NCBI GenBank assembly: GCA_003344405.1
Contig: NOWV01000025.1
Location: forward strand, 496,001-560,000
Direction of reading: 5' to 3'
From: Trichoplax sp. H2
Taxonomy: Eukaryota > Placozoa > Uniplacotomia > Trichoplacea
DNA length: 64,000 bases
Shown: piece after piece, positions 43,132-57,677 of the stretch
Position numbering within the stretch: position 1 is the first letter of the stretch
How the letters are laid out: the number at the start of each line of letters is the position of its first letter
The notes under the pieces: generated by a model
Told to the model about the DNA's origin: nothing
Database searches by the model: none
Seen by the model: only the letters and a program-made list of their open reading frames with translations
Translations under genes and position numbers: made by a program

Positions 43132-46100
43132 ATGGCAGATAATCAACCATCATCCAATAAGCCGTTATTTCGGCAAATTGAGCCGGATGACGATTCACCA
43201 GAGATTTCCGAAATTGAAAGTTTATGCATGAATTGCCACGAGAATGTAAGAGGACATCAATGGATAAATCAAATTCTTCTGTTGCGATCTGCAGTAATTA
43301 ATTCACTTTAATAATTATACAGTATGGAATAGTTCCATTTTGATGTCTATCACAAATATACGACCTACTGTAGCTAGGGACTACTTATACTATTCTTTGC
43401 ATTAGACTTTACCTGATTTAGTATGTTGTACATGCAATCAATTCCGTATTACATTGCGTCATTCGCATAGATATCAAAATTAGTATACGTACTCCTAACT
43501 TTTCTTGATACTGCGATGAATCACAAATTTTCTAGTTCAGTAAACGTAGAGTGTATTTTGAAAACGAACTGTAAGAATCTCATCAATTAGTAAAATCTTA
43601 ATAGAACAACTTTTTCATATTGGTGCTATAAATATTACAAGAGTTATAATACTTGTATGGAAATATTGTATAATTAACCCTGTTAAGGATCTGATCTAAA
43701 GCCATATTCTTTACTTTTACCTAAGGGTACCACAAGAATGATGCTAACTAAAATTCCTATGTTCAGAGAGATTATCATCATGTCTTTCCGCTGTCCTCAT
43801 TGCTATATGGAAAATAATGAAGTACAATTTGGTGGTAAATTTGAAGAGCAAGGTTGTCGCTATACTTTACGGGTGAAAGATGCAAAGGTTAGTTGCAACA
43901 AACTAGAGACAAGAATATTGGATATTGATGCTCGAGAAATGAGTATTGCATACAAATCTGCTTTATTTCAACGATACAGGATCTCAATCGTCAGATTATT
44001 AAATCAGATTGGTGTGTAGCTAAAATTCCGCAGCTAGATTTTGAAATTCCCGCCTTGCCCGGGCAGAGTGCAGGTATTTTGTGCAGAAGTAATGCTACTT
44101 GCATATTTCAAAAGAGTAAACTTCTTGATATTTCGTCAAGAAATTCTATGTTTGTATGTGATGATAAATTGTAAAATTTAATTTATTGTTTTAGCTGGAT
44201 TGTAGCATTGATATTAATTGTTGCTAGACTTGTGCTATGTATGTCATACATCTAAATATAGGTACTGCAAAGGAATCGTCATTGTACTGTCTTTACTTTG
44301 TCAGTAACATGATTGCATTTTGGGATAATAATAGTGCTTACGACAATTGAGGGTTTACTCCAACGAACTATAGATGGACTAAAGATTCTTCAACCAGAAA
44401 GAAGAGTACGTCATGCTATACTATTAAAATCATATAGTAAATGTACCCTAGCTATTACAAGTTATGATAAGTTGTTAATGTAGCTGTGTTACATTTACGG
44501 ACATCTTTTATCGCTTTAAAATTGATCTATCAATGATATTGGAATTTCTTCTTGACAGATTGCTGAACCTGAAGTTGCTGCTAAGATTGACGAATTTATC
44601 GCGCGAATAGAAAAATACCTCTACGGCGACGAAGAATTTTCATTGGTAATATTACAAAATATCGAGCTACTGTAAAGTACAGTACCGCTATCTATAGAGC
44701 GATTATAGTTTTTTGATTGATACTTTACCGTTTATATGTCAAGAGATTACCGTAGAATAGTCTCGCAACTTATATCCTTATTGATATCAGGTACTGGAAG
44801 ATCCGGCAGGAAATAGTTTTATTGAAAATCCATACTTTCCTGACCATGATACTAGCATGATCGTTGAAAATTATGTCAGAACTAAGCAGGACAACCTTTC
44901 ATTGGGTCTTCAAGTAAGTACTATAAACTGAATAGTTCGATATTCTGACTGCAAATATCTTTGTAGACGTTTCGTTTATTTGAAATCATAAATCGTTGTA
45001 AACGTTCATACAGATAGACGATGGCATTACAGATACCTCTAACGCTAATGAAAGAGTGGAAGAAAATAATGGTATTCAAACTTAAGTTAGACAAGTGTTA
45101 GAAATATATAATAACTACTAGACTAAAATGACGTTTTATCAATGATGTTTTTTTATAACTTTAAGATGCAGAGTACCCTGATGAGGTGAGCGATAACAGA
45201 AGTATCTTTTTTGAGGCCTTTATACAGCACTCTAACAGTTAAAAAAAGCCCCGATAAGACACTAAAATATAAAATTATAATCCTACAGGTAATAGTATTT
45301 GCTACCAATTGCCCGTCATGCTTAACTCCTTCTCAAACCAGAATGGTTCCTGTTCGTATCCATCCATCAAATATTGCTAAATATAGATTAGACTGAACAC
45401 GTATTTATTAGTTAAGCCAGTAGTACTTGCTTTTTATTCTATCGCATATAAATTTTACTGCAATATAACAACTGCTGTTACTTTCTTAACTAAGTTAACA
45501 TTACAATCAGAAATACCACATTTTAAGGAAGTAATTATCATGGCATTAACGTGTGAAGCTTGCGGCTTCAAGACGAATGAAGTAAAATCAGGAGGTAACT
45601 TACTGGGCCGCTATGCTACTAATAATGCCATTTCGATACTAGAGTAGGACAATTAATATACTGAGCAGCTACTACCGAGGCATTGATAAAGAGTGGTGAT
45701 TAATTTTATCTATCTGTAAAACAGCTGGAATGTCAGAGAAAGGCATACGTCTAACACTAAATATAACGTCACCTCAAGACATGAGTCGTGATGTTTTAAA
45801 GGTACATCACTACGATACATTTCTAAATTATACTATCTACACAACTGATTCGTATGACGAGATGTTAATTTACTAATGAACTAATGAATTTATTTACCTT
45901 TTATCCTGTAAACTTAGTCTGAGACTTGCACAATAGTTTTACCTGCATTTCCATTTGAGTGGCATACGGGCGTATCTGGAGGAAAATTTACTACTGTCGA
46001 AGGACTATTGACAAACCTCAAAGAGGAGGTAAACTTCGATTACAGCAAAATGATAAAAAAATCATATTGGAATGCTCCTCTTGCCAATTATTTCGGGTTA

Positions 46101-46729
46101 CATATTTTTTAATATGTATTTCTTGTATCATTTATTCAGCTTGAAAGATTAAACCCTCTAGGACTTGGAGATAGCTCAGACGGTGTTAATAAGATGCATC
46201 AAATAGTATCATTTGTGGATGCGGTAAACTATTGCTTATTTAACCATCTAGAAGTGAAAATTTAGAAGTGGCATTATGACTACTTACAACCCGATTATAA
46301 TTGTGATCATCCATCGATAGATAATTACAGGAAAGGAAAAGACCGTTTTAATACTGGATGATCCTGCTGGCAATAGCTTTATTCAGGTAGATTACATCTT
46401 ACCGTTGCCTACTTTTATGCAGATGATTTTCAGTCCATACGAATATTCATGTAGCAGATAAAAATATACCTAGCTGATGCTATTGCTGGGAAAGCATTTT
46501 TGTGCATTACTTCTTATACGTACTTTATCGTACTTAGACGACTATGTAATTCTAACCTAATTAATTTTTTTTAAATCAGTCCGATTGCCTACCAGATCCT
46601 GATCCAAACCTATTAATTGAACATTATCAACGTACTGACGAACAGGATGATGAATTAGGAATAAAAGATATGTGTGTTGAAAATTATGAGATTCTAGGAG
46701 AAAAAGAAAATGATGAAGATGCCGAATAA
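43132..46729 (+). CDS. ZPR1: Zinc finger protein ZPR1, 15 exons, 455 aa
   Basis: ZPR1 is a conserved eukaryotic protein that binds eEF1A and, in animals, receptor tyrosine kinases and the SMN complex. It moves between cytoplasm and nucleus. Exons: 43132-43245, 43726-43887, 43980-44073, 44335-44405, 44559-44645, 44791-44913, 45014-45071, 45166-45185, 45289-45355, 45511-45594, 45725-45801, 45918-46028, 46140-46223, 46321-46386, 46580-46729; all join in phase. Both ZPR1 modules are present. Zinc finger 1 uses Cys32/35 (SLCMNC) and Cys61/64 (CPHC). Zinc finger 2 uses about Cys251/254 (TNCPSC) and Cys280/283 (CEAC). Each is followed by its A/B domain: [10 protein letters not shown] with [13 protein letters not shown] in the first, [10 protein letters not shown] with [11 protein letters not shown] in the second. 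Length matches human (459 aa). The start fits the family's LFRxI...EIESLC opening. Exon 8 is only 20 bp. Confidence 0.97.
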
Positions 46730-49700
46730 AACTTGTTAAAGATTTTTACAGAAATACTTTTTTAGTTACCAGGATTAATTGACTTTAGATATATGTTTAT
46801 ATGATATATAAATAAGCACAGTAATGATCATTCTATGTGAACCTTTTCCATTCGATCAGTACGGAGATAGCAATGTTGATATTAATTACTCTTTAGGAGT
46901 TGGTACGGTAATATTACTTTACAAATATTAAGAACAAAGAATACTAAATTTGGCAGCTTTATACAGTTGCTAGCATTCTCATCTGTGGTGGGACTCAAAA
47001 TAGCATAACAAATGAAGAGTACTGTATCAGCAAAGGAGTACTTTATTGACACTTATACTAACGCCGATAGCTAAAATAACACGTTCCATATGTATAAACT
47101 ATAACATGACTTCAGATATTATACACATACAGTACAGCATATAGAATATCATATCAATATTCCAAAATTCATTCTACTTATTATAATATATATGGAATAA
47201 TCGTTCTAGAAAATTTTACGTTATATGAGCAAGAGCATTTGCCAGATGCAACAGTATAATGTAAACTATATATCTTCTGGAGAGCAGTGTCAGTTTAATA
47301 TTTCTGATAATTTTAATGGACAACATATAATTACTTTTACTTATTGAAACAATACGATATCAGTATCTGTTACCATGGCCGGCCGACATGATCTCTGTTT
47401 CCACGACTTAACATTGATTCACGTCAGTCAAAAGTAGTATCAGTCCGTGTCAAATACAAACATGCTTAGCAACCATCAAAGTGAATTGTTACGACATAAC
47501 GATTAATGAATGATTTAGCGATCTTTCCTGCCATGCACCACCGAGGAGGATGTAGGCATCAATGCAGTAGTTATTACCGGATCATGCATTACACTAATAT
47601 CATCTAGTGTGCAATATTAAATTTTATGCCTTGGTAATTGCACTGAGTAGGTATGAGTAAGTATAAAAGTCTATCTTATCGAGATAATTTGATGCCTAAC
47701 ATCTGTTTGCATGATTTCGGCTTCTACGATTAAATATTAACGTTCTTTGGTCTAAGAAAGAATATGGAATTCGTATTTATTACTGTAACAATTTCAGCTA
47801 ATAGCAGTAGTTATGTGTTAGGAAAATACAGTACGGTGATAATACTGCACAGGGTTAAGAACCAATATACAGTACTACAATTATATACTTTATTACATAA
47901 CGATAGGAGATAGTTATGCTAAGATTTACAAGGATGAAGATGTAATTTAAATACTGTATTCCTACGGCATTACTAGCTTGATTAAGTAGCTCAATTGCAC
48001 TGTCACATCAACCATGTTCTGAAACTTATAGCTAAAAAAGTATTATTATCTAACGCGAATAATTCATAAGAATGTAAGACTACAAGATTACATTCGACTG
48101 ATCAACGTTATCACTATTCGATATGCTATATACTGTAGATCTTCTCGAGCCTTACGGAGCGAAGTTTAAATCATTGTTTAGACAACGCCCAGAAAATCTT
48201 TTACAGTAAAGTTATTCATTTCTATTGGATTTGGCTAAAATAATTGTAACACTGAAATCATATAGAACGCTTTTTTTTTGCAGTACAGCAGTACTTGATG
48301 TGGATAAAAAAGGACAATTTAAGAGTATGCCACATATGTTAAGGGTAATGTAGTCATCAATATTGAGTGACAGAAAATTTACTGGCAAATGAATAAATTT
48401 TAGGCGCTTTGCTATGATAAGTAAAAAAATACAAAGTTTGTTATTACCGTAGTAATTTAATTAACCATTTCACTAAGAATCGACTACTTATTCACTAAGA
48501 CAATAAAATTAGTAATGCGCTTAAGGTAGCGCTACATGCTAATTCGTAATCCAATAATTGCCAAACTTACTGCAGTCCGATTATAATTGCATTATACGAA
48601 AATAAATAAATACAGCAGTTCTAAAGCCATATTACTGTAGATATTAGCTTATTATCTAAGTGTAGATGCTGAATTATGATAAACTGCAATGGCAAGTAAC
48701 ACGGCGTCTTGCCTGTTACTTACAATCATATTATTAGAAAAATCTTTAAGATTTAGATTGCATAGAATATATCGAGTTGAATTTGATGAAAATCCATTAT
48801 AGCACAGAGTGCCACACGTAGTAGAAGACTGAAGCTAGACTTTGCTCATACTATTAATATGAAAGAGTATTCGTATTGGAAATACTATTATAAACTGATT
48901 CTAAGTTATGGTGAATAGAAACATTTATTCCGACTATACTTAGTTGGGTACTTTTGTACAAGCAACGCGTGGTAAGAGGATCTTTGACCTCTTTTAATGC
49001 AGACATTTCAAGATATCGTGTTTTATCCTCATTATTTAATTATGCGTATTTTGAACGATGTTATGTTCTATGGCATAGCATTAACACAGCATTTAGCAGT
49101 GAACATATTGACAAATATTTATTACATTAATTTCTATTTTACTAAGTTTGTATTGTGGTAAGTGTCCGGAAAGCAGCAAACTTATCGTTTTGTATGTTAA
49201 CTGGTATGAATAAATGAAAGCCAAAAAATTTTGAAGGTGCACATTGTTATAAACTTGCATTACAATTAATTACCTTAACTTGATCGTTGTAGGTCTTTTT
49301 GATTTCCTTTCGTAGTGGCCAGTTTTTGATTATAATTATACCTATTGCATTCTACTTATTTCTCAGATGTTGCATCGAAGAATGTTTCATGATCATCGAT
49401 TACTGATCGACTGCTGTTTCTAATTTTAGATACAATAATCATAATAAGATAATTCGTCCCTATAACCAAGTCTTGTATGTGTAGCAATAGACTAACATAA
49501 CATAGCATATCGCACTGCATATGAAGTACCGTACTGCCCGTATTTCTAGGATACCTATATCTCGAAATATACAGAGGAAATCACACGTTGAGCTTAAAAT
49601 ATAGAATAAGAATATTTAACAATAATATTCCATGAGATTATGCTCATCCAATCCTTGTCTCCCTATTTATATTATAGAATTTAAGTTTTATCAAACGGAA

Positions 49701-52124
49701 ACATGCATATGCAGTGAATGCGATATATTGTACGTTGCTCGAAATAGACCTTAATAAATATAGAGTGACAATTTTGTGGCGCCTAGCAATTGAATTAGGA
49801 TCTGAAATGTAATTAATTAATTATAAGTTTTGACTTTAAATGATTGCAGCAATTACGCGTTAATACTTATATAGCTCTAATCCGATAATTCTAGATCGAT
49901 ATTATGACTATAATTAAAGTAATATAAAAGGCAAGTGCAGTACAATAGTATTCAGATATAATGGAATAGATAATATCTGTATACCACGAACCATAGTGTT
50001 CACTTTGGGAATAAATAGAATATAAATATCCAGTGGCAGGGTTACTTGTATTCGCATTTATAGGATGGAATAAATACGTAATTGACGATATCATCAACTT
50101 GAAATCGTAGACTGCAGATTGCTTTTATTCATTCATCATTGAAAGCATGTTTGACTGCTTACTACGCTCCCATATGATATTATTGTTAAGCTAGATATGC
50201 AACCTATTCGTACCTGACTCGATTAGAATGTAATGGTATATTTTGCATTTATCCTTTGAGTGGTACCCCTAACACATGTGCTCTAACATGAACACTAAAT
50301 GATCTTGTTAGGTAGTTTCATATCTGCATGATTTAATCTATAGATCTGATCTGGATTTGAAGTAATTATAATCATAATGCAATAAAATTGAGTAATGATA
50401 TTCTGTCATAGTACATACGGTAGAAACGGAATTTAGTAGATTAGTTTGTAGTATTACTGTAGCACGCGCTGTATTAAAATAATCTAACTACATATTCATC
50501 CGTACGTGCTTTCTGATTTACTGAGAATATAATCTTTAGTTAGCATGTACAATGTGCAGAGTCACTTGTTCACATCATGTGTGGATAGAATCAGTTTAGT
50601 TCGAAGCAAATCAGAATATGCTGCCTAAAGTCTGCGGAAATTGTGAAAGTTTTTGCTTACTTTTCGATACGTATTATACTCGTATATGCTATTATTTAAA
50701 GTCTATTTTACTTTAAACTACTACAAGATATTTTTACGAATTCTTTTACGAAAATAGCATCCAAGATTTGCATACGCAGTTTACTGTCCACTGTACAGCA
50801 GAGATAGCAGAGAGCTACAAAACGACAAGATTGACAGCTTGATCCAGCTCGAATCCAAATCGTGATGGGGCTGAGCTTCGGGACCCGATCAAGTACTCCG
50901 TTGTACACTGTATATTGCATGGGAGTCAAGTGTCACTCCGAACTCCGACTGGTGTTTTATGAGGAAGTATGATGTTACGTTGTTACTTCTTTTACCACAG
51001 TTGATATTTTAGTGGTATTTATTTATTTTTTTGAATCCTTTTTATCAACTTGAGACATAGAGGTATACTTCTACTGCTACAGTCAGCAAAAGTCAATAAG
51101 CTAAATAAATTAAGTAATGGAATCTATTGGCGTAAAGGACAGTCCTGTACCTACTGTTTATTGTAGTCTGTAACATAAGTATTAGACGGTACCGTACTGT
51201 ATGTATGGCTGTGACTAGTGTTGCGAATATTGAAAGGACTGGTCAATCTGGAGGTGTAGCAGACTAGTAGTATGCAACATCAGCTAAATTAACTGTAAAT
51301 TAAATTAAATTAACCGTCAATAAATTAAATTAAGGTCTAACTAATATGTTTAGAGTAGGTGCAGACATCACTTATTCATCACATCAGTCACTACAGTAGT
51401 ACATCAAGTAATTCAGAGATGTGCAACGACTAAATTGAGTCGTCTCATTTGGCCACCATCATCATTTCCCGATACAACATTAATAATAATAGCTGTAATG
51501 AAATTAAAGTACTGCATATACTGTACTGTAGGACGCCCTGCCCAATGCTAGAATATATACAATAGCTATTCTATGAACTAGACGCTACCGTAGCGGCTAC
51601 AGTAATGATTTATATTTTACTATTTTTCATTTCTACTGCGTCAAGCCATCAATATATACGCATACGAAGAGGACATTATAATAAAAATAAATAAATCAAT
51701 AATAATAATAAAAAGTCAAAAGTTTAATAGAGTATTGGCCAAGAGCTCGCACAATTTAGACTTGAGCTCTGAGTAAAAATATCACAACATTTTCCTTCCA
51801 TTTTGCTTGAGATCTAAAAACTGCATATGAAGTCAGTGTCAGTAGAGAAATCTGCTGAAACAGAGTAGATTAATGTGAGTTCAAGTGCTGATGCAATAAG
51901 AAGGTGAAGATTTAAAGCACAGCTATGGTAGTTTTTTTTACACCGTGCTAGCATGCAAACAGAGTCCTGTCCAGTCTTGGCAGTCATTTAGTGGCTGATA
52001 TCGAGCATGTACGCGTGATTAATCCATCTTATATAAGGCTATACGTTTATGTTGTACGTAAGTATTCAGAAAGCAAATTATAATTATCAATGAATCACGC
52101 AACTTTGCCATATAATAAGGTAAA

Positions 52125-52152
52125 AGGAAAAGCTTATTATAAAGCTTTTCCT
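52125..52152. repeat. 11-bp inverted repeat
   Basis: The arms AGGAAAAGCTT (52125-52135) and AAGCTTTTCCT (52142-52152) are exact reverse complements with a 6-nt loop. It lies just before a GC-richer island at about 52,155-52,300. Confidence 0.8.
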
Positions 52153-52308
52153 GACTTTGAATTGCCCCGTCGCCGTGGGCTTTGACGGGCGGGCTTGGCA
52201 TGCACGGTTACGTCGTACGGATCTCGTACCCATGGCTTGGTCAGGGGACAAGAGAGAGTAGTCAGCCAGTCGTTGGAAGTCCTGGCTCTGTGCCAATACC
52301 TTCGTTAC

Positions 52309-53390
52309 TGCTTTAGTACGATACTGTACCGTACCGTACAGTGCAGTAGATTACAGTATTAGCAGTGTACTGTAAGTTAACAGTACTGTACACTGTACAG
52401 TACAGTGATCCGCACACGTCTGGTCGTGTTCTTCACTCGCGCTGTTCAGGTGGATAATAAACGAATGTATTGGAAAAAATAAAAAAATTATTACGAATTC
52501 ACCTAGAACAGAACGCTTCTTTTTACTTACAATCGGATCTACTTATTTGATATTGTTATAAGTAAGTAATCATTATTTCGTGATACAATATTCCGTAGTA
52601 CTCAGTGGATAGATCCAGTCGATACAGTTACAGTAACGCAACACCGTTTTATTGAATTAATTATTAATCATTGAAAATGTAAGAAAAATTTACAATTATG
52701 CTTCTTACGTCATTGTCACTGTACAATGTAGATGGCTGCATTCTGTAAATAAACCCCATGATTTTGGCCATGAAACACGATCTCTACAGTTTTCGAATAA
52801 AAATTACAGTGTTAACTGTATGGTACTGTACACTGTACACTGAACAGATCATAAAGAGAACCTTTCTCAGGTCTAAGTAAAGTACGGTACGTAAGTGCTT
52901 CATACAATCCTATTTGTTGATTTTCAGTACAGTATTATACAGTACAGTAAAACAAACAAATAATAAAAAAAAAAAAAAGACCTACTGTACAGACTGTAAT
53001 CGTACAGTACAGTATACTGTAGAGTTGTTCAGAGAACCTACAGTACTGTACAGTACAGTACAGAACAGTATACAGTAGTAAGCATACAGTACGGTACTGT
53101 ACAGAAATCAGATGTCACCCTCTTCGAAGTTGGTACTGTAGCAAATCAACTTGGTACTGTACACTGTACAGTAGGCAGTTGAAGGGGGGGGGGGGCCACT
53201 TTACAGTACTGTACTGAGTGTACTACCGATTGCACGTTTCGCGATGTTCCTTACTAATTAATTAATTAATTAATGGGAATTAATTGCAAAAATAAATAAA
53301 TGAATCTTCGATACTGTACAGTATTGTACTGTACTGTAGCCAATGTTAGAGCACGGTACGGTACTGTACGGTACGGTGTACCGTAGATCG
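52309..53390. repeat. Long (GTACW)n cluster
   Basis: This is one of the largest concentrations in the window, with sub-blocks at 52309-52408, 52820-52845, 52925-53060, 53080-53175, 53205-53220 and 53310-53385. It grades into GGTAC variants (around 53355-53385). Simple repeats interrupt it. Confidence 0.8.
53184..53274. repeat. Poly-G run and (TAAT)5
   Basis: A run of 12 G (53184-53195) is striking in such AT-rich DNA. A perfect (TAAT)5 array sits at 53255-53274. Both are embedded in the GTACW cluster. Confidence 0.85.
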
Positions 53391-53735
53391 ATGAGATTGT
53401 CTTTCAAAGTAAAGATAATAATTACAGTACTATTGTTTTCCTCTTTTTCTGCCTGTGTTTTTATTTGTATTATATTCATTACGCTCTCGTGCTGCGTCAA
53501 TTTCTCGCGTTGACATTGGTGAATGAGCGTACTGATTGGACCGATATTATTTGGGAAAATTTTTGATTCTTCTTATTGATCTACGTAGTACACATTTAAC
53601 TTCACAGTTACGGGTTTACTCTGTGTTGCAGCTACGCTAGCATACTTATTTACTCTAGCGTATTCAATGGTACTATGTATACAGTTACTCTACTATTGTC
53701 TGCCATGTTCCGTACGATGACGAACTTGCGACTAC

Positions 53736-53920
53736 ACAGTACTGTACACATCATGATACTGTACAGTACATTATATACGGTGTACAGTATGATATACTAT
53801 ATATACAGTACTGTATATAAAATAGATATACAGTACTATATACAGTATATTTGGATAATAATAATAACTATACTATACACTATACAGTGCAGTAGATAAC
53901 AATATACAGTACAGGTGCTG
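53736..53920. repeat. GTAC/ATATAC repeat block
   Basis: GTACTGTACA words alternate with TATACAGTA words, a degenerate AT-shifted version of the same palindromic family. Confidence 0.65.
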
Positions 53921-56372
53921 TCTTGTTTGGCATTACCGTAAAAAACATACAGTAGTAAAAATTTTTTTTTTTTTTTCAGCTTGCCAAAATACATTCATTG
54001 TACTGTACACATTGCATAAACTTGTATAGTTTACTCGAAACCTGCCATTGTTGTTAGTGGAGTCGATGAGCTGTAGAAATCTACAACTGGAGTCGGTAGG
54101 ATCGCGAAAAGTTTTAAATTTTTAGTTTGGCGTCATTTCTGCTCGTATACCAGATTTATAAATCAGCCATTGCTGCACTACAGTAATTATAATACTTGGC
54201 CTTTAGTACTGCATAACCCGTCGTAGCGTACCATATCCAAGGAATCGAGACGTTTAGCTATTACACGATCTCTACACCAATTTTTTTTTTCATCAAACTT
54301 CCATTTTGGTACAACCTCATTGCTTGAAAGACTTGCTGACGTTTTTCTCCCCTAGGAAACTGACATCTTTGTGATAAATTAGTATCCAACTTGTGCAATT
54401 ATCATCTGCAGTGCGCGATAGTTCCTAATCTATACGCCACCGAAAAACTCGGAACATCAACAATCTCATGCCTTCAACCGCTTACTGCACTGCAATAGTC
54501 TAATTCGAATATCGCTATAAATACAGTACTGTAGACAGTATACCGTAACCTAGACTTTACAGCGTTCCATCGTAGTGTAAAAGGGTGTTTGCTGTATACA
54601 TAAGGCGACATTGACTGCTGAATCCTATTAATTAAGCAGTGACCTACTGGGCCATTCCGTGTTGGTGGTATATTATACTTACCGATTGACTGCTCTGCTT
54701 ATGGTACTGTAACAACCTCATCTCTCTTTCTTCAAGCCTTTTATGGTGTACCTCAACTCTGAAAACTGGACTTTCGGCTACAGCTGAAATAGCAAGAACT
54801 ATCAATCAATCTGTATCAAAGATACGCTTGCATAGATTCAAGTTCTGGTGAGTCTTTCCTTATAAAGTAACTTCATTTAATTTAATTTATACTGTACTGT
54901 TGCTATCTTGACTGGCATCGTTGAACACCGCTGCAGCAGCTTCCATCGTTGCTTCTCGCTTTACTGTACTGTCTGTATAAAGCTACGAGCATTACTTGTA
55001 GCGGCTACATCTGTACACAGGTATTTTTGTGCCGTCGATTTTAAAAGTATGCAATCTTTGTTGCTCTAATGTCACATATACTGTATCTCGTGAAGTTGCT
55101 ATTTGTATACAGTATTACTGTATACTGCAGCATTGACCATCAATTTGTGCAGGGTTCTCGTACACATACGTTACTTGGCGAGTTTTCAACAGTTCTATAT
55201 TTTTAACTTGTAGAATTTGGTGTAAAGAATTCTGCAAGACGCTAGCCATAAGTTTATATATTCGTATTCACTACTACAAAATGTTTTATTTTCATTATTC
55301 CCTAAATCTACCTCCATTTTAATTTTGCGGTAACTGCTGCAGTTCGCTATAGTATATTTAACGTCAAATAGTAAACGTCTATAAAAGAAGATATGTTTAG
55401 TCTAGGACTACATGGTTTAATTATGAGAGCAATACAGTAGTCTGAAGTTGTCATTTTTCATCTCAGTTACTTCTTTCCAACAGGGGATGTTCGGTGTACG
55501 ATACGAGATCGGAATAATTATTATTTAATGATTGCAATTCTTTAACGTTTATGTATTTACCGCACGTATTCAATCGTACTTATAAATTTCCTGGCATGCT
55601 GAAAGTCTGAGCATGTATTAACTGGACCCTATATAAGTTACCAATTGACTGTCAACTCACTATAGAGTTATGACTGGATAGTACTAAATTTATGCAAACG
55701 GGTTCGCTATGTGCAACTTTACATTCGCTGTAAGCTGACGTTGCATAGAATATTATTCTAAAAATACACATATTTGCTTTTCTTTTTTTGTAATTCTAGT
55801 AGTCTTTAGTTCATGCTAGCACATGTATCTTGCATCGCAGGATCGTTTCCTTTTGATGCAGTTTTTCATCGTTTCTTTTACTTTAACGTTAACGCAGCAG
55901 ATAGCAGTTGAAAGTCCCAATTTTGCTTAGTCAGGTATTGCTACTCCGATCCATGTAGAGGGTAGGCTGGAATCAGGGACTACTAAAGGAAACAGTCCAG
56001 TATATTAGCTACCGTACTAGGCATTGACGCTCCAGCTAATATACTGTACACTGAACAGTATAAATACGCGTACGTGTACAACGATACATGGATAGGTTAC
56101 AATTTATTGAAGCTTTCTTCGCGTTGTACTACTTCTACTATGTACTGTTGTATGTATCATGAAAATTATCACCATATTTTCTCGATCCTCCATGCTTAAA
56201 TGCTTCACAAAAAGTAAAGTTAATACAAACGGTCGTATTTCCCGTACCGTAACAATTTTTTTTGTTATCAAAATTAAATTTTTTAGAGGATCTATACTAC
56301 TGTACTCATTACTCATTCTACTGTATTATAAGATATACTGTATATAAACTACAAATTTTTTGCCATACAGTA

Positions 56373-56552
56373 CTGTACGTACAGTACAGTACTGCAAATG
56401 CAAATTGCCTGCAATACAGTATACTGTACTGTACAGTACATATTGTGCAGCGCACGAACTTTCTGTACGTACAGTACAGTACTGCAAATGCAAATTGCCT
56501 GCAATACAGTATACTGTACTGTACAGTACATATTGTGCAGCGCACGAACTTT
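56373..56552. repeat. Perfect 90-bp tandem duplication with POU octamers
   Basis: Copy 1 (56373-56462) and copy 2 (56463-56552) are identical at every base. A third copy begins at 56553 but departs after the first bases. Each unit has GTACW words at both ends and, in its centre, ATGCAAAT, the consensus octamer for POU-domain factors. The identity implies a recent event, a sequence under strong homogenisation, or an assembly artefact. Confidence 0.95.
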
Positions 56553-56555
56553 CTG

Positions 56556-56672
56556 TACTGTACAGTACAGCACTGTTCAGTTATCCCGGACCGAGCTCGG
56601 TAGCTGGTCTGCTCTAGCCAGCCGAGATGTACAGTACTGTACAGTACTGTACTGTACAGTGTACAGTGCAGT
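56556..56672. repeat. (GTACW)n block after the 90-bp duplication
   Basis: GTAC units with A/T spacers continue at 56556-56572 and 56629-56668, with a short unique segment between. Confidence 0.75.
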
Positions 56673-57292
56673 TTTTTTTCATATTCATTTGAAATGAACA
56701 TCGATAAGGCCCATGCAGATTAACAGCTAAAAAAACAGAAAAAAACTTTTGCAGTGCCAGTATGCCGTCTATTTTCTTACAAGAAACATTTGCTCAATGC
56801 TCAACTGTCCGGATCAATTGCATTACACGGACCCAGCCCGTATTAGAACGTAGCGTACTGCTGTCGTCTGGGATATTTTAGTAGGTGTAGATCAAAGGAG
56901 AAAAAAGTCCAAACGAGCGTTTATTGTTTTTTTCTACACGTCCAAATACGGTCATCATGACAGAGAATGTAGAGCCGGGGAGCTTACGAGTAGTCTTCAA
57001 ATTTCAATATGGCATGCCATAGTTTCTGAAGTCTGCGCGATTCCAGAGAAAGCAATGGATTTGGGATCATCTTAACATGAATAGTAATACAGTATAATCC
57101 ATTTATATCAGCGAATGCTCTACACCGTAGTGTTCTCTACTGTACTGTATATACTCTACTCCATACTCGTATTATACACATTTGGCTGATTCAGAGTTGC
57201 AATTTGCGCAACTCTAAAGACTTTGACGAATATAATAATATGGCTTGACGTGCGGTATTGATAGTTTATGGTTTAGGGTTAAGGTTACACTA

Positions 57293-57630
57293 CGCTGTAC
57301 AGTACAAGTGTACAGTACCGTAGGCTCCAGGTGTTTTCATAGTAAACTATCCAATATTGCGGTGTTCTACAGTACTGTACACTGTGTCCCGACATCTGTA
57401 CTGTACTGACAGTATAGTATGATATGACGTTACCTCAGTACTAATTGTAGACTCCTACAATAGCCATAGCTATTCTGTCAGCAGCAAGACGGGTTGTACA
57501 CAGTACGAAACCAGAATTATTTAACTTCGGCTATTTATTTTTTGTATCTTTAACTTAAACGGTTACAATTGGCCAATTACAGTATTAATGATAGTATGAT
57601 AATGCTGAATGATAATATAATAATCGCCAC

Positions 57631-57677
<47 letters not shown>

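Noticed and set aside
56262-56701. Overlapping open frames of 74-127 codons on both strands through the palindromic repeats
   Set aside because: They translate the GTACW and 90-bp repeats in several frames at once (Tyr, Cys, Thr, Val, Gln rich). A strand-symmetric repeat without stops creates such frames automatically.
57266-57285. Telomere-like TTAGGG and, at 37199, CCCTAA
   Set aside because: Each is a single or partial unit, not an array; no evidence of interstitial telomere sequence.
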